Below are positions 6,078 to 12,713 of a stretch of DNA of 14,418 nucleotides, piece by piece; position 1 is the stretch's first letter; each line of letters opens with the position of its first letter. Below the pieces are notes generated by a model. It saw nothing but the letters and a program-made list of their open reading frames with translations. It was not told the origin of the DNA and did no database searches. The stretch covers positions 1-14,418 of the forward strand of contig JBDKLF010000012.1 of assembly GCA_039795755.1 (NCBI GenBank), given 5' to 3'. The stretch is from JANNXY01 sp039795755. GTDB taxonomy: Bacteria; Patescibacteriota; Minisyncoccia; Phycocordibacterales; CAIZIN01. Both the position numbers and the translations under genes were made by a program.

Positions 6078-6779
6078 ATGAACATCAAGAAACTCACCGG
6101 AACTATTACTCACACCGACGACCTCTCACCTACTGCTCGAGAAGTAACCGTAACTCTTTCTGAATCACTTGAATTCATACCAGGAAGCTTCATAAATATA
6201 TTCATGAATATTAATGGATCAGTAGTACGACGTGCATACTCGATTTCTTCTTCAGAGCATGACCAAAAAGAAATCACCATTTCTGTACGAAGAAGCATTA
6301 ATGGAACTATGAGTCCTCAATTCTGGAATACTGATATCGTTGGTACCAAAGTAGATATTATGGGACCATTGGGACTCAATACTGCTGACAAAATGCATCA
6401 TTCACGTATATTTCTATTTGCATTTGGAGTTGGCGCTGGAGTAGTAAAATCACTTGCTGATCACTTTGCACACAGTTCATCAGTACAAGAACTTACTATC
6501 TTTACGGGAAGCAGAGATTCGCAGGATATTATTCACCAGACATACTTCGATGAACTTTCACAAAAGCATGATCATGTTCATGTTACTCATGTGATTTCTA
6601 ACAAAGACGAGGTATCATCTTACCCAAAAGGCTACATACAAGATCATATTTCTGGACTTAATTTCAATCATGCCGATGTGTATGTCTGCGGACAAGAAAA
6701 TGCTTGCGAGGAGCTCGTAGCAAAAATAAAAACCTCCCACCCAGATGATTGCTCATTCTTTGTGGAAGGTTTTCATTAA
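6078..6779 (+). CDS. FAD/NAD(P)H oxidoreductase (ferredoxin reductase-like)
   Basis: 233 residues, the usual length for a stand-alone member of the ferredoxin-NADP reductase family. The FAD-binding barrel (about 1-100) has the RxYS motif (R52, Y54, S55, in VRRAYSISS) and the following ISVRR strand. The NAD(P)-binding half has a Gly-rich loop (FAFGVGAGVVKSL, 115-126), TIFTGSRD (140-147), and VYVCGQENACEELV near the end (C204-G205). The C-terminus (FFVEGFH) is short. It would oxidise NAD(P)H in the cytoplasm and pass electrons to a partner, most simply the membrane protein encoded one base upstream. It is last in the operon. It lacks a plant-type 2Fe-2S domain. The donor and acceptor are not provable from the sequence. 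Confidence 0.9.
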   Translation: MNIKKLTGTITHTDDLSPTAREVTVTLSESLEFIPGSFINIFMNINGSVVRRAYSISSSEHDQKEITISVRRSINGTMSPQFWNTDIVGTKVDIMGPLGLNTADKMHHSRIFLFAFGVGAGVVKSLADHFAHSSSVQELTIFTGSRDSQDIIHQTYFDELSQKHDHVHVTHVISNKDEVSSYPKGYIQDHISGLNFNHADVYVCGQENACEELVAKIKTSHPDDCSFFVEGFH

Positions 6780-6785
6780 AAGCTT

Positions 6786-7178
6786 TTATCCAAGCTTCTT
6801 CATGATTGCGTCTACCTTTGCATGCAATGCATCGATATTTCGCTTGATCTCTTGTAACTCACTGTTCTGTGGAGCATGAGATTCTTCTCTACGATATGAA
6901 GGTCGTTCGAATTGTTCTCGACGTGGAGATCGTTCCGGTCGATCATCTCCACCATTATTACGATCAAAACATGCCTTACAATACACCGGCTTTTTACCAT
7001 TTGGTCGGAATGGTACTTGGCATGCAGCACCACATCCAGCACATGTTGCACTGAAGAGTTCTACTGCCCGATCACCACCAAAGTGTGAACGATTGAAATC
7101 TCGCTTACCACTATTACCCCCACGTCTGTCGCCTTTCTCCCCACCTCCAAATTTGTTCCGTTTCTTGAAATCGTTCAT
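6786..7178 (-). CDS. CxxC zinc-ribbon protein with basic disordered arms and C-terminal helix
   Basis: 130 residues. The N-terminal arm (1-37) is Gly/Arg/Lys/Asn-rich. The middle holds a small zinc ribbon: C46xxC49 (TCAGCG) and C67xxC70 (YCKACF), with QVPFRPNGKKPVYC between the pairs; C53 is extra. After a second Arg-rich, proline-containing stretch (about 72-104) comes an amphipathic helix (SELQEIKRNIDALHAKVDAIMKKLG), likely coiled-coil. From memory, small CxxC proteins of this kind are common in Patescibacteria and have no established function; the charged arms suit nucleic-acid binding (inference). It is convergent with the ApbE operon (6 bases apart), and a strong promoter lies just upstream. 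Confidence 0.8.
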   Translation of the reverse strand: MNDFKKRNKFGGGEKGDRRGGNSGKRDFNRSHFGGDRAVELFSATCAGCGAACQVPFRPNGKKPVYCKACFDRNNGGDDRPERSPRREQFERPSYRREESHAPQNSELQEIKRNIDALHAKVDAIMKKLG

Positions 7179-7197
7179 GAATATAAGTTAAGAAAGA

Positions 7198-7226
7198 ATT
7201 ATATCATTTTTTCTTTGTAGAGTCAA
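7198..7226 (-). promoter_or_regulatory. Near-consensus promoter of the zinc-ribbon gene
   Basis: The minus strand reads TTGACT (7226-7221), 17 bases, then TATAAT (7203-7198), with TGA before the -10 (extended -10). The -35 abuts the stop codon of the upstream GLUG gene at 7227. The leader to the ATG at 7178 is about 12 bases and holds no Shine-Dalgarno sequence. This is one of the two best promoters in the window. Confidence 0.7.
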
Positions 7227-10094
7227 TTATATCGAATTAGCGACTCCTCGTGTGATTGGCCCAAAGAATCCAATTGCCGGGGTAATTCCTTTTGCTTTTT
7301 GGAACTCAATCAACGCTGCACGAGTAAGTGGGCCGAAGTATCCCGTCACACCATGTGCTGCAAGTGCCGCTGCCGCAGGACCTGCTTTATACTCGATTAA
7401 GAAATGCTGGAGCGTTGTTACTTCAGTATCTGTCATGCCAAGTTGAAGACTCTTGGTGAACGTAGTTTTTGTCTGGCCACCACCCAATGTGGTAGCAAAG
7501 ACTTGTGGAAACTGTGCTTTGAGATCTGCAGCACCAGTATTGTTACCATTATCTTCAAGATGCTTCACTTGTGATCGAACAGAAGATGAGCGCTTGTGCT
7601 TACGAGGAGTTGTCTCTGGATCAGGAGCATATTCATCCGGTGTAAAGTTCTGATACAAGAAAAATGGGTAACCATTATTATCTTCGGTATTCATTCCCCA
7701 AATATCTACGAAATCCCAACTTACATCTCTAAATGTTACCTGACTCTTCATTGCAAGTGTACTTGTTCCACTTACCCCAGCACATTCACCATTACCACAG
7801 CTCTCACTCTGATCTACTGCAACAAGATCCCAGAATGAATACTCGATATTCGTATCTCCATTACTTCCAATGAATCCTCCGATATTATTTTCTCCTACAC
7901 CAGTCACCTCGCCTGCTACGTATGATTTGGAAACAGTTCCCGAATTTGAAGCTCCGAATAATCCTCCTACATTATTATTTCCATATACTGTTCCGAGACT
8001 GTAGATGTTCAGTAATGCAGAAACAGATGCATTTCCAATGAATCCTCCTACATAATCATTTCCTTCAACATTACCTGTGCTAAATGACTCAGTAAATGTT
8101 GAACCGGGACCCTCACACCCATCTTCACCAGCGAATCCTCCCACTCGATCATAACCAGTAACATTACCAGTTGCGCTTGTTTGTGTGTAAGTAGATTCAC
8201 ATGCAGAGGTTCCTACGAATCCTCCAACGGCATCTCCATCACTATCAATAAGCACATTCGCCTGCGCATTGCTAAAATGTGATCCAAAGGAAGCACCAAT
8301 AAATCCTCCAACAGAGAAGACGTCCATCAGTGTTTCATTGACTGTTTGTTCATATGAAGTAACAGATCCTGTAGATGAAGCATTCGCAATATACACATTG
8401 TTACTTACATATCCAGCAAATCCTCCTGAGTAACGAGTTTGTGAAGTTACGGTACTAGATGCTGAAGCATTTGAAATCTCTGCACTATCAGAAATATATC
8501 CAGCAAATCCTCCTGCATAGTAACCAGTCTTCATAGCAACATACTCAGAATAATCAGCAGTAACATCTCCTGTTGCATGAGCATCATTAATACTACTTCC
8601 TAGGATAACACCAAATAATCCTCCAATTTCATATCCTCCGTCAACGTCAGCTGATGAGTCCAAATCAGTAAACTCTCCTCCATTCACCTCACCGACTAAT
8701 CCTCCGACGATTATTCCTGAACCATGAACATTTCCGCCGTTGTTTGTAATATGAGAAACAGTAGAATCACCATTTACATACCCTGCAAGTCCTCCACCAT
8801 AACTCGAGAGATATACTCTCACCATATTATTATCAAGAGTAATATTTGAGAATATTGAAGCATCAGCAAAACCAACTATTCCACCAGTATAATTCGCTCC
8901 AACAATATCTGAGTTACTCAAGGTAACATCGTGAATATGAGCATTGACTGTATATCCAAATATACCAACAAAATTTGTACTCTTTCTAAAAATCCAAAGA
9001 TTAGTTATGGAATGACCATCACCGTCTAATTCACCATCAAAAGGTGTTACATCTGTTCCAATCGGACTAAATCCAGAGTAACCATTATTATTAACAACAA
9101 TATCTGTATGTGTTACGTCGGGATATGAATCCGGAATAAGCGTGTCTTCAATAATCCCTTCAACCCATTCATCTTGATTAGGATTCCATGAATGACTCGC
9201 GTTACAACCAATATCGCTCATAAGTTTGTAATGTGCATGTGGATGCTCACGCATATCCTGCAAACCTTCACAGGTAGTAATTTGATATGGATCTTCAGCA
9301 GTACCAGATCCACCTGCAAGTGAAGTAGCTTCAGAAAACGGATACGACATACCGGTTCCATTATTATAAAGACTTGCTACATCAGACATGGTGAGTCTAC
9401 GATTCCAGAATGACACTTCATCAATTGCTCCATCAGTAAAAAAACTTCCTGAAGTAAATGCACCAACAATAAGATCAGCATTTGAATCTGCATGCTCAAA
9501 TGCATACGCAGTATTTACATAGGTAGCATTTACCACAATTCGATTGTTCACGCTACCATCAGTTCCGTCGTGAATCCCCACAACGTAATACCATGTATCA
9601 AGTGCAGGTGATCCAAGACTATCTGCCACAACTGCATATGTATCACCATTACCATAGGTAGAAAAAGTAAATCGATCATTGCTCGGCTCATAATACAATG
9701 CATATTCACCAGTTGCTGTATTTTGATACTTACCCACGAATACCTGCGTAGCTGATTTGCTTGTTAATTTCACCCACGCACCAACACTGAAACTCTTGCC
9801 ACCTCCAGTACTCAAATCCGCATTATCAGGAACACTGAGATACTGTGAGTCAGCTCTTATAAAGGCCGCCGCATCACCAACCTTTCCCGTTGTTGATCCA
9901 GTGCTATTACCATCAGTAAGATCATATCCAGATACTTCGTCTATTCGAGTACCAGTTTCTTCTTCTAAACTCCAATGACTTATGAGCGAATCTTCAAGAG
10001 TGTTCGCTGCAGCAACATAACTCACGGGTAATAAAAAAACACCAACAAAAGCAAAGCTGATGCATAGTGTGCGTAGCAAATAATTTAATTTCAT
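7227..10094 (-). CDS. Secreted LamG / GLUG-repeat / peptidoglycan-binding-like protein
   Basis: 955 residues. A signal peptide (1-29, cut near VAA) is followed by a LamG/concanavalin-type domain (about 35-255: SLISHWSLEEETG, VGAWVKL, IDEVSFWNRRL). Next come about a dozen GLUG-type repeats (374-745) each with a GG[FLI][AVIF]G core, e.g. GGIVG (404), GGLAG (434), GGFAG (528 and 557), GGFIG (596 and 683), GGLFG (710). The repeats end in a characteristic segment (YSFWD at 752 to NNGYPFF at 806). A disordered charged linker (820-870) leads to a C-terminal PG_binding_1-like domain (880-953: LQLGMTDTEVTTLQHFL, GVTGYFGPLTRAALIEFQKAKGI). It is probably anchored on the cell surface with the repeat rod exposed, for adhesion or sugar contact (inference). 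The start is supported by a -10 box 10 bases upstream. Confidence 0.88.
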   Translation of the reverse strand: MKLNYLLRTLCISFAFVGVFLLPVSYVAAANTLEDSLISHWSLEEETGTRIDEVSGYDLTDGNSTGSTTGKVGDAAAFIRADSQYLSVPDNADLSTGGGKSFSVGAWVKLTSKSATQVFVGKYQNTATGEYALYYEPSNDRFTFSTYGNGDTYAVVADSLGSPALDTWYYVVGIHDGTDGSVNNRIVVNATYVNTAYAFEHADSNADLIVGAFTSGSFFTDGAIDEVSFWNRRLTMSDVASLYNNGTGMSYPFSEATSLAGGSGTAEDPYQITTCEGLQDMREHPHAHYKLMSDIGCNASHSWNPNQDEWVEGIIEDTLIPDSYPDVTHTDIVVNNNGYSGFSPIGTDVTPFDGELDGDGHSITNLWIFRKSTNFVGIFGYTVNAHIHDVTLSNSDIVGANYTGGIVGFADASIFSNITLDNNMVRVYLSSYGGGLAGYVNGDSTVSHITNNGGNVHGSGIIVGGLVGEVNGGEFTDLDSSADVDGGYEIGGLFGVILGSSINDAHATGDVTADYSEYVAMKTGYYAGGFAGYISDSAEISNASASSTVTSQTRYSGGFAGYVSNNVYIANASSTGSVTSYEQTVNETLMDVFSVGGFIGASFGSHFSNAQANVLIDSDGDAVGGFVGTSACESTYTQTSATGNVTGYDRVGGFAGEDGCEGPGSTFTESFSTGNVEGNDYVGGFIGNASVSALLNIYSLGTVYGNNNVGGLFGASNSGTVSKSYVAGEVTGVGENNIGGFIGSNGDTNIEYSFWDLVAVDQSESCGNGECAGVSGTSTLAMKSQVTFRDVSWDFVDIWGMNTEDNNGYPFFLYQNFTPDEYAPDPETTPRKHKRSSSVRSQVKHLEDNGNNTGAADLKAQFPQVFATTLGGGQTKTTFTKSLQLGMTDTEVTTLQHFLIEYKAGPAAAALAAHGVTGYFGPLTRAALIEFQKAKGITPAIGFFGPITRGVANSI
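7860..8975 (-). repeat. GLUG-type repeat block inside the large surface protein gene
   Basis: About 12 in-frame units code for GG[FLIA]xG cores, spaced irregularly (about 18-50 residues). At DNA level most units share GGAGGATT (read as AATCCTCC on the plus strand, e.g. near 7875, 7960, 8045, 8135, 8220, 8305, 8420, 8508, 8615). The units differ too much in between to be recent duplications. Confidence 0.75.
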
Positions 10095-10104
10095 TATACC
10101 TATA

Positions 10105-10110
10105 AGTATA
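10105..10110 (-). promoter_or_regulatory. -10 box (TATACT) of the GLUG protein gene
   Basis: The minus strand reads TATACT, 10 bases before the ATG at 10094, giving a leader of about 3-4 bases. No good -35 is present. It lies in the 61-base gap after msrB (10095-10155). Confidence 0.4.
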
Positions 10111-10155
10111 ATAAGGAAATAAGTAAAGCCCTACGAGGATTTCCCCATTATTGAA

Positions 10156-10533
10156 CTAGTTATTATCAAAATCTTGAAAACATACTGAGTTCATACAATA
10201 TCTCATTCCAGTAGCTGTTGGTCCGTCATTGAACACATGACCGAGGTGTGATCCACAGACTGCACACACGGTCTCTGTCCGAGTCATGCCATGAGAAATA
10301 TCTTCAATGTTCTTTACCGCACCAGGAAGCGCTTGATCGAAGCTTGGCCACCCTGTTCCTGAATCGAACTTTGCTTCAGCTTTGAATAACGGGTTGCTAC
10401 AAACTGCACACTTATACACTCCATCTTTGTCAGGATGAATAAGCTTGCCAGAGAATGGGGCTTCAGTTCCTTTTTCTCTCAACACATGATACTGCTCGGG
10501 CGTAAGTTTTTTCTTCAATTCTTCTTCGTTCAT
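10156..10533 (-). CDS. msrB: Peptide-methionine (R)-S-oxide reductase (MsrB)
   Basis: 125 residues, a typical MsrB length. It reduces the R form of oxidised methionine in proteins. The zinc-site Cys pairs are C42/C45 (KCAVCSNPLF) and C90/C93 (CAVCGSHLGHVF). The catalytic Cys is C113 in GMRYCMNSVCF, and the family blocks KFDSGTGWPSF (55-65) and ITHGMTRTE-like ISHGMTRTE (79-87) are present. C118 is an extra Cys close to the catalytic one. There is no signal peptide, so it acts in the cytoplasm. It begins 8 bases after the stop of the secreted protein upstream, so the two are likely co-transcribed. The leader is A-rich with no Shine-Dalgarno. A repair enzyme fits the redox-stress theme of the region. 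Confidence 0.96.
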   Translation of the reverse strand: MNEEELKKKLTPEQYHVLREKGTEAPFSGKLIHPDKDGVYKCAVCSNPLFKAEAKFDSGTGWPSFDQALPGAVKNIEDISHGMTRTETVCAVCGSHLGHVFNDGPTATGMRYCMNSVCFQDFDNN

Positions 10534-10541
10534 ATTTTTAT

Positions 10542-11429
10542 TTAGTTTTGAATAATTTCAAACTCCGCCGTCACCGCAGTCGCACTTGTCATGGTTACCA
10601 CACAGGCTCCGGTTCCAGAGCATCCGCCACCCGACCACCCAATGAACAGGGATCCCATGACTGGTGATGCAGTCAATGACACCGAATTTCCATGCGAGTA
10701 CAAACTCTCACATGTTGCTCCACATGAAATCCCTGCAGGAGAGCTAGTGACCATACCGTTACCAGTACCCGCCAATGTCACCGCAAGCAAATAGCTGACG
10801 AGATCAAAATTAGCAGTAACAGTAACGTCTGCACTAACCTCTACCACACACGCTCCGGTTCCGGAGCAGCCACCACCAGACCATCCAGTAAACACAGAAC
10901 CCATAGCCGCTGATGCAGTGAGTGTCACCATGTTACCCTCATCATATGATCTTTCACATGTTGATCCACAATTAATTCCTGACGGCGAGCTTGTAACAAT
11001 TCCATTCCCTACACCTGTCTTACTTAGAGTGAGCGTATGACTAGGAACAGTAGATTCTGTACGGGTACGATGTCGAGAACGCACGTGTTTTACACTTTGT
11101 GTACTAGACACAGTGTCATGCGATAGAGTAAGTTCGTATATTTTCTGACGTGTAAGTGGCCCAACGATTCCTATAGGATCAATCTGATACGCATTCTGAA
11201 ATGCGATGACGGCAGTCTTTGACATGACACCAAAGTATCCGGTAATCGTAGGATAAGTAAAATATCCTTTTTCCTTGAGAAATTCTTGAAGTACACTCAC
11301 TTCATTACCTACTGAACCTGTCATGAGTGTCTGCGTGAGATTAATGGGACTTGTATACGCTCCTGCAAAATTGACACCTCCACACAACAACACGAACATT
11401 GATAAAAAAGTAACGAGTATTTTTTTCAT
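10542..11429 (-). CDS. Secreted protein: peptidoglycan-binding-like domain plus two Cys-containing repeats
   Basis: 295 residues. The signal peptide is 1-24 (cut near FAGA). A PG_binding_1-like domain spans about 33-98 (GSVGNEVSVLQEFLKEKGYF, ITGYFGVMSKTAVIAFQNAY, GIVGPLTRQKIYEL). An Arg/Ser/Thr linker (105-130) leads to two tandem copies of a beta-rich repeat (132-208 and 214-290) resembling the divergent InlB B-repeat family. Each copy has GNGxVTSSPxGIxCGxTC, then GWSGGGCSGTGACVV, so four Cys per repeat (154, 158, 188, 194; 236, 240, 270, 276). It is exported and may bind the wall or a surface partner (inference). An extended -10 box lies 6 bases before the ATG; msrB follows. Confidence 0.88.
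   Translation of the reverse strand: MKKILVTFLSMFVLLCGGVNFAGAYTSPINLTQTLMTGSVGNEVSVLQEFLKEKGYFTYPTITGYFGVMSKTAVIAFQNAYQIDPIGIVGPLTRQKIYELTLSHDTVSSTQSVKHVRSRHRTRTESTVPSHTLTLSKTGVGNGIVTSSPSGINCGSTCERSYDEGNMVTLTASAAMGSVFTGWSGGGCSGTGACVVEVSADVTVTANFDLVSYLLAVTLAGTGNGMVTSSPAGISCGATCESLYSHGNSVSLTASPVMGSLFIGWSGGGCSGTGACVVTMTSATAVTAEFEIIQN
10560..10790 (-). repeat. Second copy of the Cys-containing repeat
   Basis: Codes for residues 214-290 of the secreted protein, clearly similar to the copy at 10806-11036 in sequence and in spacing of the four Cys codons. The core GWSGGGCSGTGACVV is identical in both. The similarity suggests duplication within the gene. Confidence 0.75.
10806..11036 (-). repeat. 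First copy of the Cys-containing repeat
   Basis: Codes for residues 132-208 of the same protein. See the copy at 10560-10790 for the shared pattern. Confidence 0.75.
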
Positions 11430-11435
11430 ACAAAA

Positions 11436-11444
11436 ATTATAACA
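11436..11444 (-). promoter_or_regulatory. Extended -10 (TGT TATAAT) of the secreted-repeat protein/msrB operon
   Basis: The minus strand reads TGTTATAAT, then TTTTGT... giving 6 bases before the ATG at 11429. It is a perfect -10 hexamer and again implies a leaderless message. The -35 (CAGCAC) is weak. Confidence 0.5.
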
Positions 11445-11520
11445 TCTCTAGCTCTTCTGTGCTGCTTATTCTTGTTTAAAGTATCTAAATTGTAATATAT
11501 AAAAGTCCCCTTTTCTCTAT

Positions 11521-11549
11521 TTGACACATACAACTAGTTATGCTATAAA
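11521..11549 (+). promoter_or_regulatory. Consensus promoter of the GC-rich cassette
   Basis: TTGACA (11521-11526), a 17-base spacer, then TATAAA (11544-11549) with TG one base before it (extended -10). This is the closest match to a housekeeping promoter in the window. It drives the plus-strand gene at 11629 and implies a transcript start near 11556. Confidence 0.75.
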
Positions 11550-11555
11550 TCTCCT

Positions 11556-11628
11556 CAGTTCTTTCCAGCCTAAATAATGGTCGTGTGACCTGCATCCCTG
11601 TTAAGAACGCCAAGCAAAATACACGCAT
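11556..11628 (+). promoter_or_regulatory. Structured 5' leader of the GC-rich cassette
   Basis: A leader of about 73 bases between the predicted transcript start and the ATG. It can fold: GTTCTT (11558-11563) can pair with AAGAAC (11603-11608), enclosing a smaller GGTC/GACC hairpin (11579-11590). The bases just before the ATG (AAATACACGCAT) are unpaired and carry no Shine-Dalgarno. It is the longest leader in the window, where most genes seem nearly leaderless. A regulatory role is only a possibility. Confidence 0.35.
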
Positions 11629-12210
11629 ATGAAAAAAATCCTCGAAACCATCATGGGCATTGACCCAGCAACCGTCATCGTCAACGACTTCGAGCCTGTG
11701 GCCGCCGGCGAAACTGTCATCGGAGTCATTCCGGATGAAATTCGCAAGTGGCATGGCTACCGTGGTCGCCTCGTCGATGAATACAATGCCGCAGCACCGG
11801 CACTCGTCGCCGAACGACAGGGTTACATCGAACAAATCGAACAACTCCACGCCGGCGGCAATGACTGTGGCGGTGAGTGCGGACCCCTCCAGGAAAAAGT
11901 CACTGAGGTGGAGCGCAAGCTCACCACACTCCGCGATCCCGTGGACAAAATCAGTGACATGTTCTGGGAGCTCATCAGAATGGAGTTCGACGTTCAGGGC
12001 AGCAACCTCGGCCTCCGTGATGGATGGCAGCTTGTCACCATTCCGAAACAACCTGAAGAAGAACTCGATTCTCTCTTCGGAAGTGGCTCCGACGTGCTAT
12101 CTGGCCTTCTGGGCTCGGTTCTCCTTGGCAGCGTGCTTGTCCGCCGCCGCCCCAGCAGTCGGCGCAAAGCTCCTGCGGCAGCACCCGCCGGCGGAGGTAG
12201 CGCCAACTAG
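11629..12210 (+). CDS. Uncharacterised 193-residue protein, GC-rich and foreign-looking
   Basis: I do not recognise the family. Residues 1-50 look globular (MKKILETIMGIDPATVIVND, then VIPDEIRKWHGYRG). Residues about 55-115 are mostly helical with a C80xxxC84 pair (NDCGGECGP) and coiled-coil-like spacing. A mixed segment follows (120-140, WQLVTIPKQ), then a short hydrophobic stretch (156-171, SGLLGSVLLGSVL) and a basic low-complexity tail (RRRPSSRRKAPAAAPAGGG). The coding strand is about 55-60% GC in the lines I counted, against about 38% in a nearby line, and it prefers C- and G-ending codons unlike its neighbours. It has its own promoter and terminator and lies opposite to all flanking genes. 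The other plus frame and the minus frame here are open only because of the base composition. Recent transfer, or a highly expressed special gene, would both fit. Confidence 0.75.
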   Translation: MKKILETIMGIDPATVIVNDFEPVAAGETVIGVIPDEIRKWHGYRGRLVDEYNAAAPALVAERQGYIEQIEQLHAGGNDCGGECGPLQEKVTEVERKLTTLRDPVDKISDMFWELIRMEFDVQGSNLGLRDGWQLVTIPKQPEEELDSLFGSGSDVLSGLLGSVLLGSVLVRRRPSSRRKAPAAAPAGGGSAN

Positions 12211-12232
12211 GCACTGAAGCCCGACCATTGTT

Positions 12233-12270
12233 ACCTGCTTCGACAACCCCAGTCGAAGCAGGTATTTTTA
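12233..12270 (+). terminator. Intrinsic terminator of the GC-rich cassette
   Basis: A perfect 12-bp stem, ACCTGCTTCGAC (12233-12244) with GTCGAAGCAGGT (12252-12263), a 7-base loop (AACCCCA), then ATTTTTATTT. It sits 22 bases after the stop codon. On the minus strand the stem lies 8 bases after the phosphatase-like gene stop, but no T-run follows in that direction. Confidence 0.9.
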
Positions 12271-12271
12271 T

Positions 12272-12707
12272 TTATATTAGCGCTTTTCCAAGACTCTGAA
12301 CCAACGCTTTCACATGAAGATGTATCTGATCTCGTACATTACGAATAAATTCGAGAGACTGACCCTTTGGATCGAGTACATCCCACTTGATTACCTTTGG
12401 ATTATTAATCACATACTCAGGTAACGGATCTCGTTCATCAACCACGAGAATTACTTTGTCTGCATAATCAACCATTTCTTGAGTAAGTTGTCGTCGAATA
12501 TTTCCTGACACATCAACACCAACTTCATTCATCACTGCTAATACTTCGTTGATTGCGGGAGTTAAACTCACCGATCGGCTGCTCAGGTCCACTCAATGCA
12601 GTGCCTGCAGAAGTTACATGAAATGCATTACCTGCTTCTTTCTTGAGCAATGCTTCAGCTATCTGACTCCGACCTACATTTCCTCTACTGACACATAACA
12701 TGTTCAT
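12272..12707 (-). pseudogene. Frameshifted low-molecular-weight phosphatase / arsenate-reductase-like gene
   Basis: Two frames join into one protein of about 144 residues, the normal length. The N-terminal part (12707 to about 12566) has MNMLCVSRGNVGRSQIAEALL and VTSAGTALSGPEQPIGE; the rest (about 12566-12272) reads LTPAINEVLAVMNEVGVDVSGN, then QLTQEMVDYADKVILV and a WDVLDPKG segment. One extra base, most simply in the TTT of GAGTTTAACTCC (12564-12566), breaks the frame; without it the reading is E-L-T-P. The family needs Cys in C-x5-R; here that position is Ser (S7), with a Cys two residues earlier (C5) and R13 kept. The general-acid DP survives. It could be a decayed gene, an inactive phosphatase, or a sequencing error plus a real substitution. 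It has a promoter and is downstream of the methyltransferase terminator. Confidence 0.8.
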
Positions 12708-12713
12708 GATTAG

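Noticed and set aside
6774..6800. Possible terminator between the converging oxidoreductase and zinc-ribbon genes (AAGCTT twice, AAAAGCTTTT)
   Set aside because: The repeats are short 6-10 base palindromes with no stable stem plus T-run in either direction.
7252..7838. Several plus-strand frames opposite the C-terminal part of the GLUG protein
   Set aside because: Shadows; the minus frame has a clear conserved binding domain there.
7860..8975. Possible CRISPR-like array because of regularly recurring AATCCTCC
   Set aside because: The units are irregularly spaced, only about 8 bases are shared, and they are in-frame Gly-Gly codons of a GLUG protein.
10095..10155. Inverted repeat GGAAAT...ATTTCC after msrB as a terminator
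   Set aside because: Only a 6-bp AT-rich stem with a large loop; too weak to call.
11485..12051. Open frame of 188 codons on the minus strand opposite the GC-rich gene
   Set aside because: Its composition is that of an antisense shadow. The plus-strand frame has a promoter, a leader and a terminator in the right order and direction, and the minus frame has none of these.
11660..12217. Second long plus-strand frame overlapping the GC-rich gene (185 codons)
   Set aside because: It is Ser/Thr/Ala-rich noise from the GC-rich third positions of the main frame, has no separate start signal and shows no domain.
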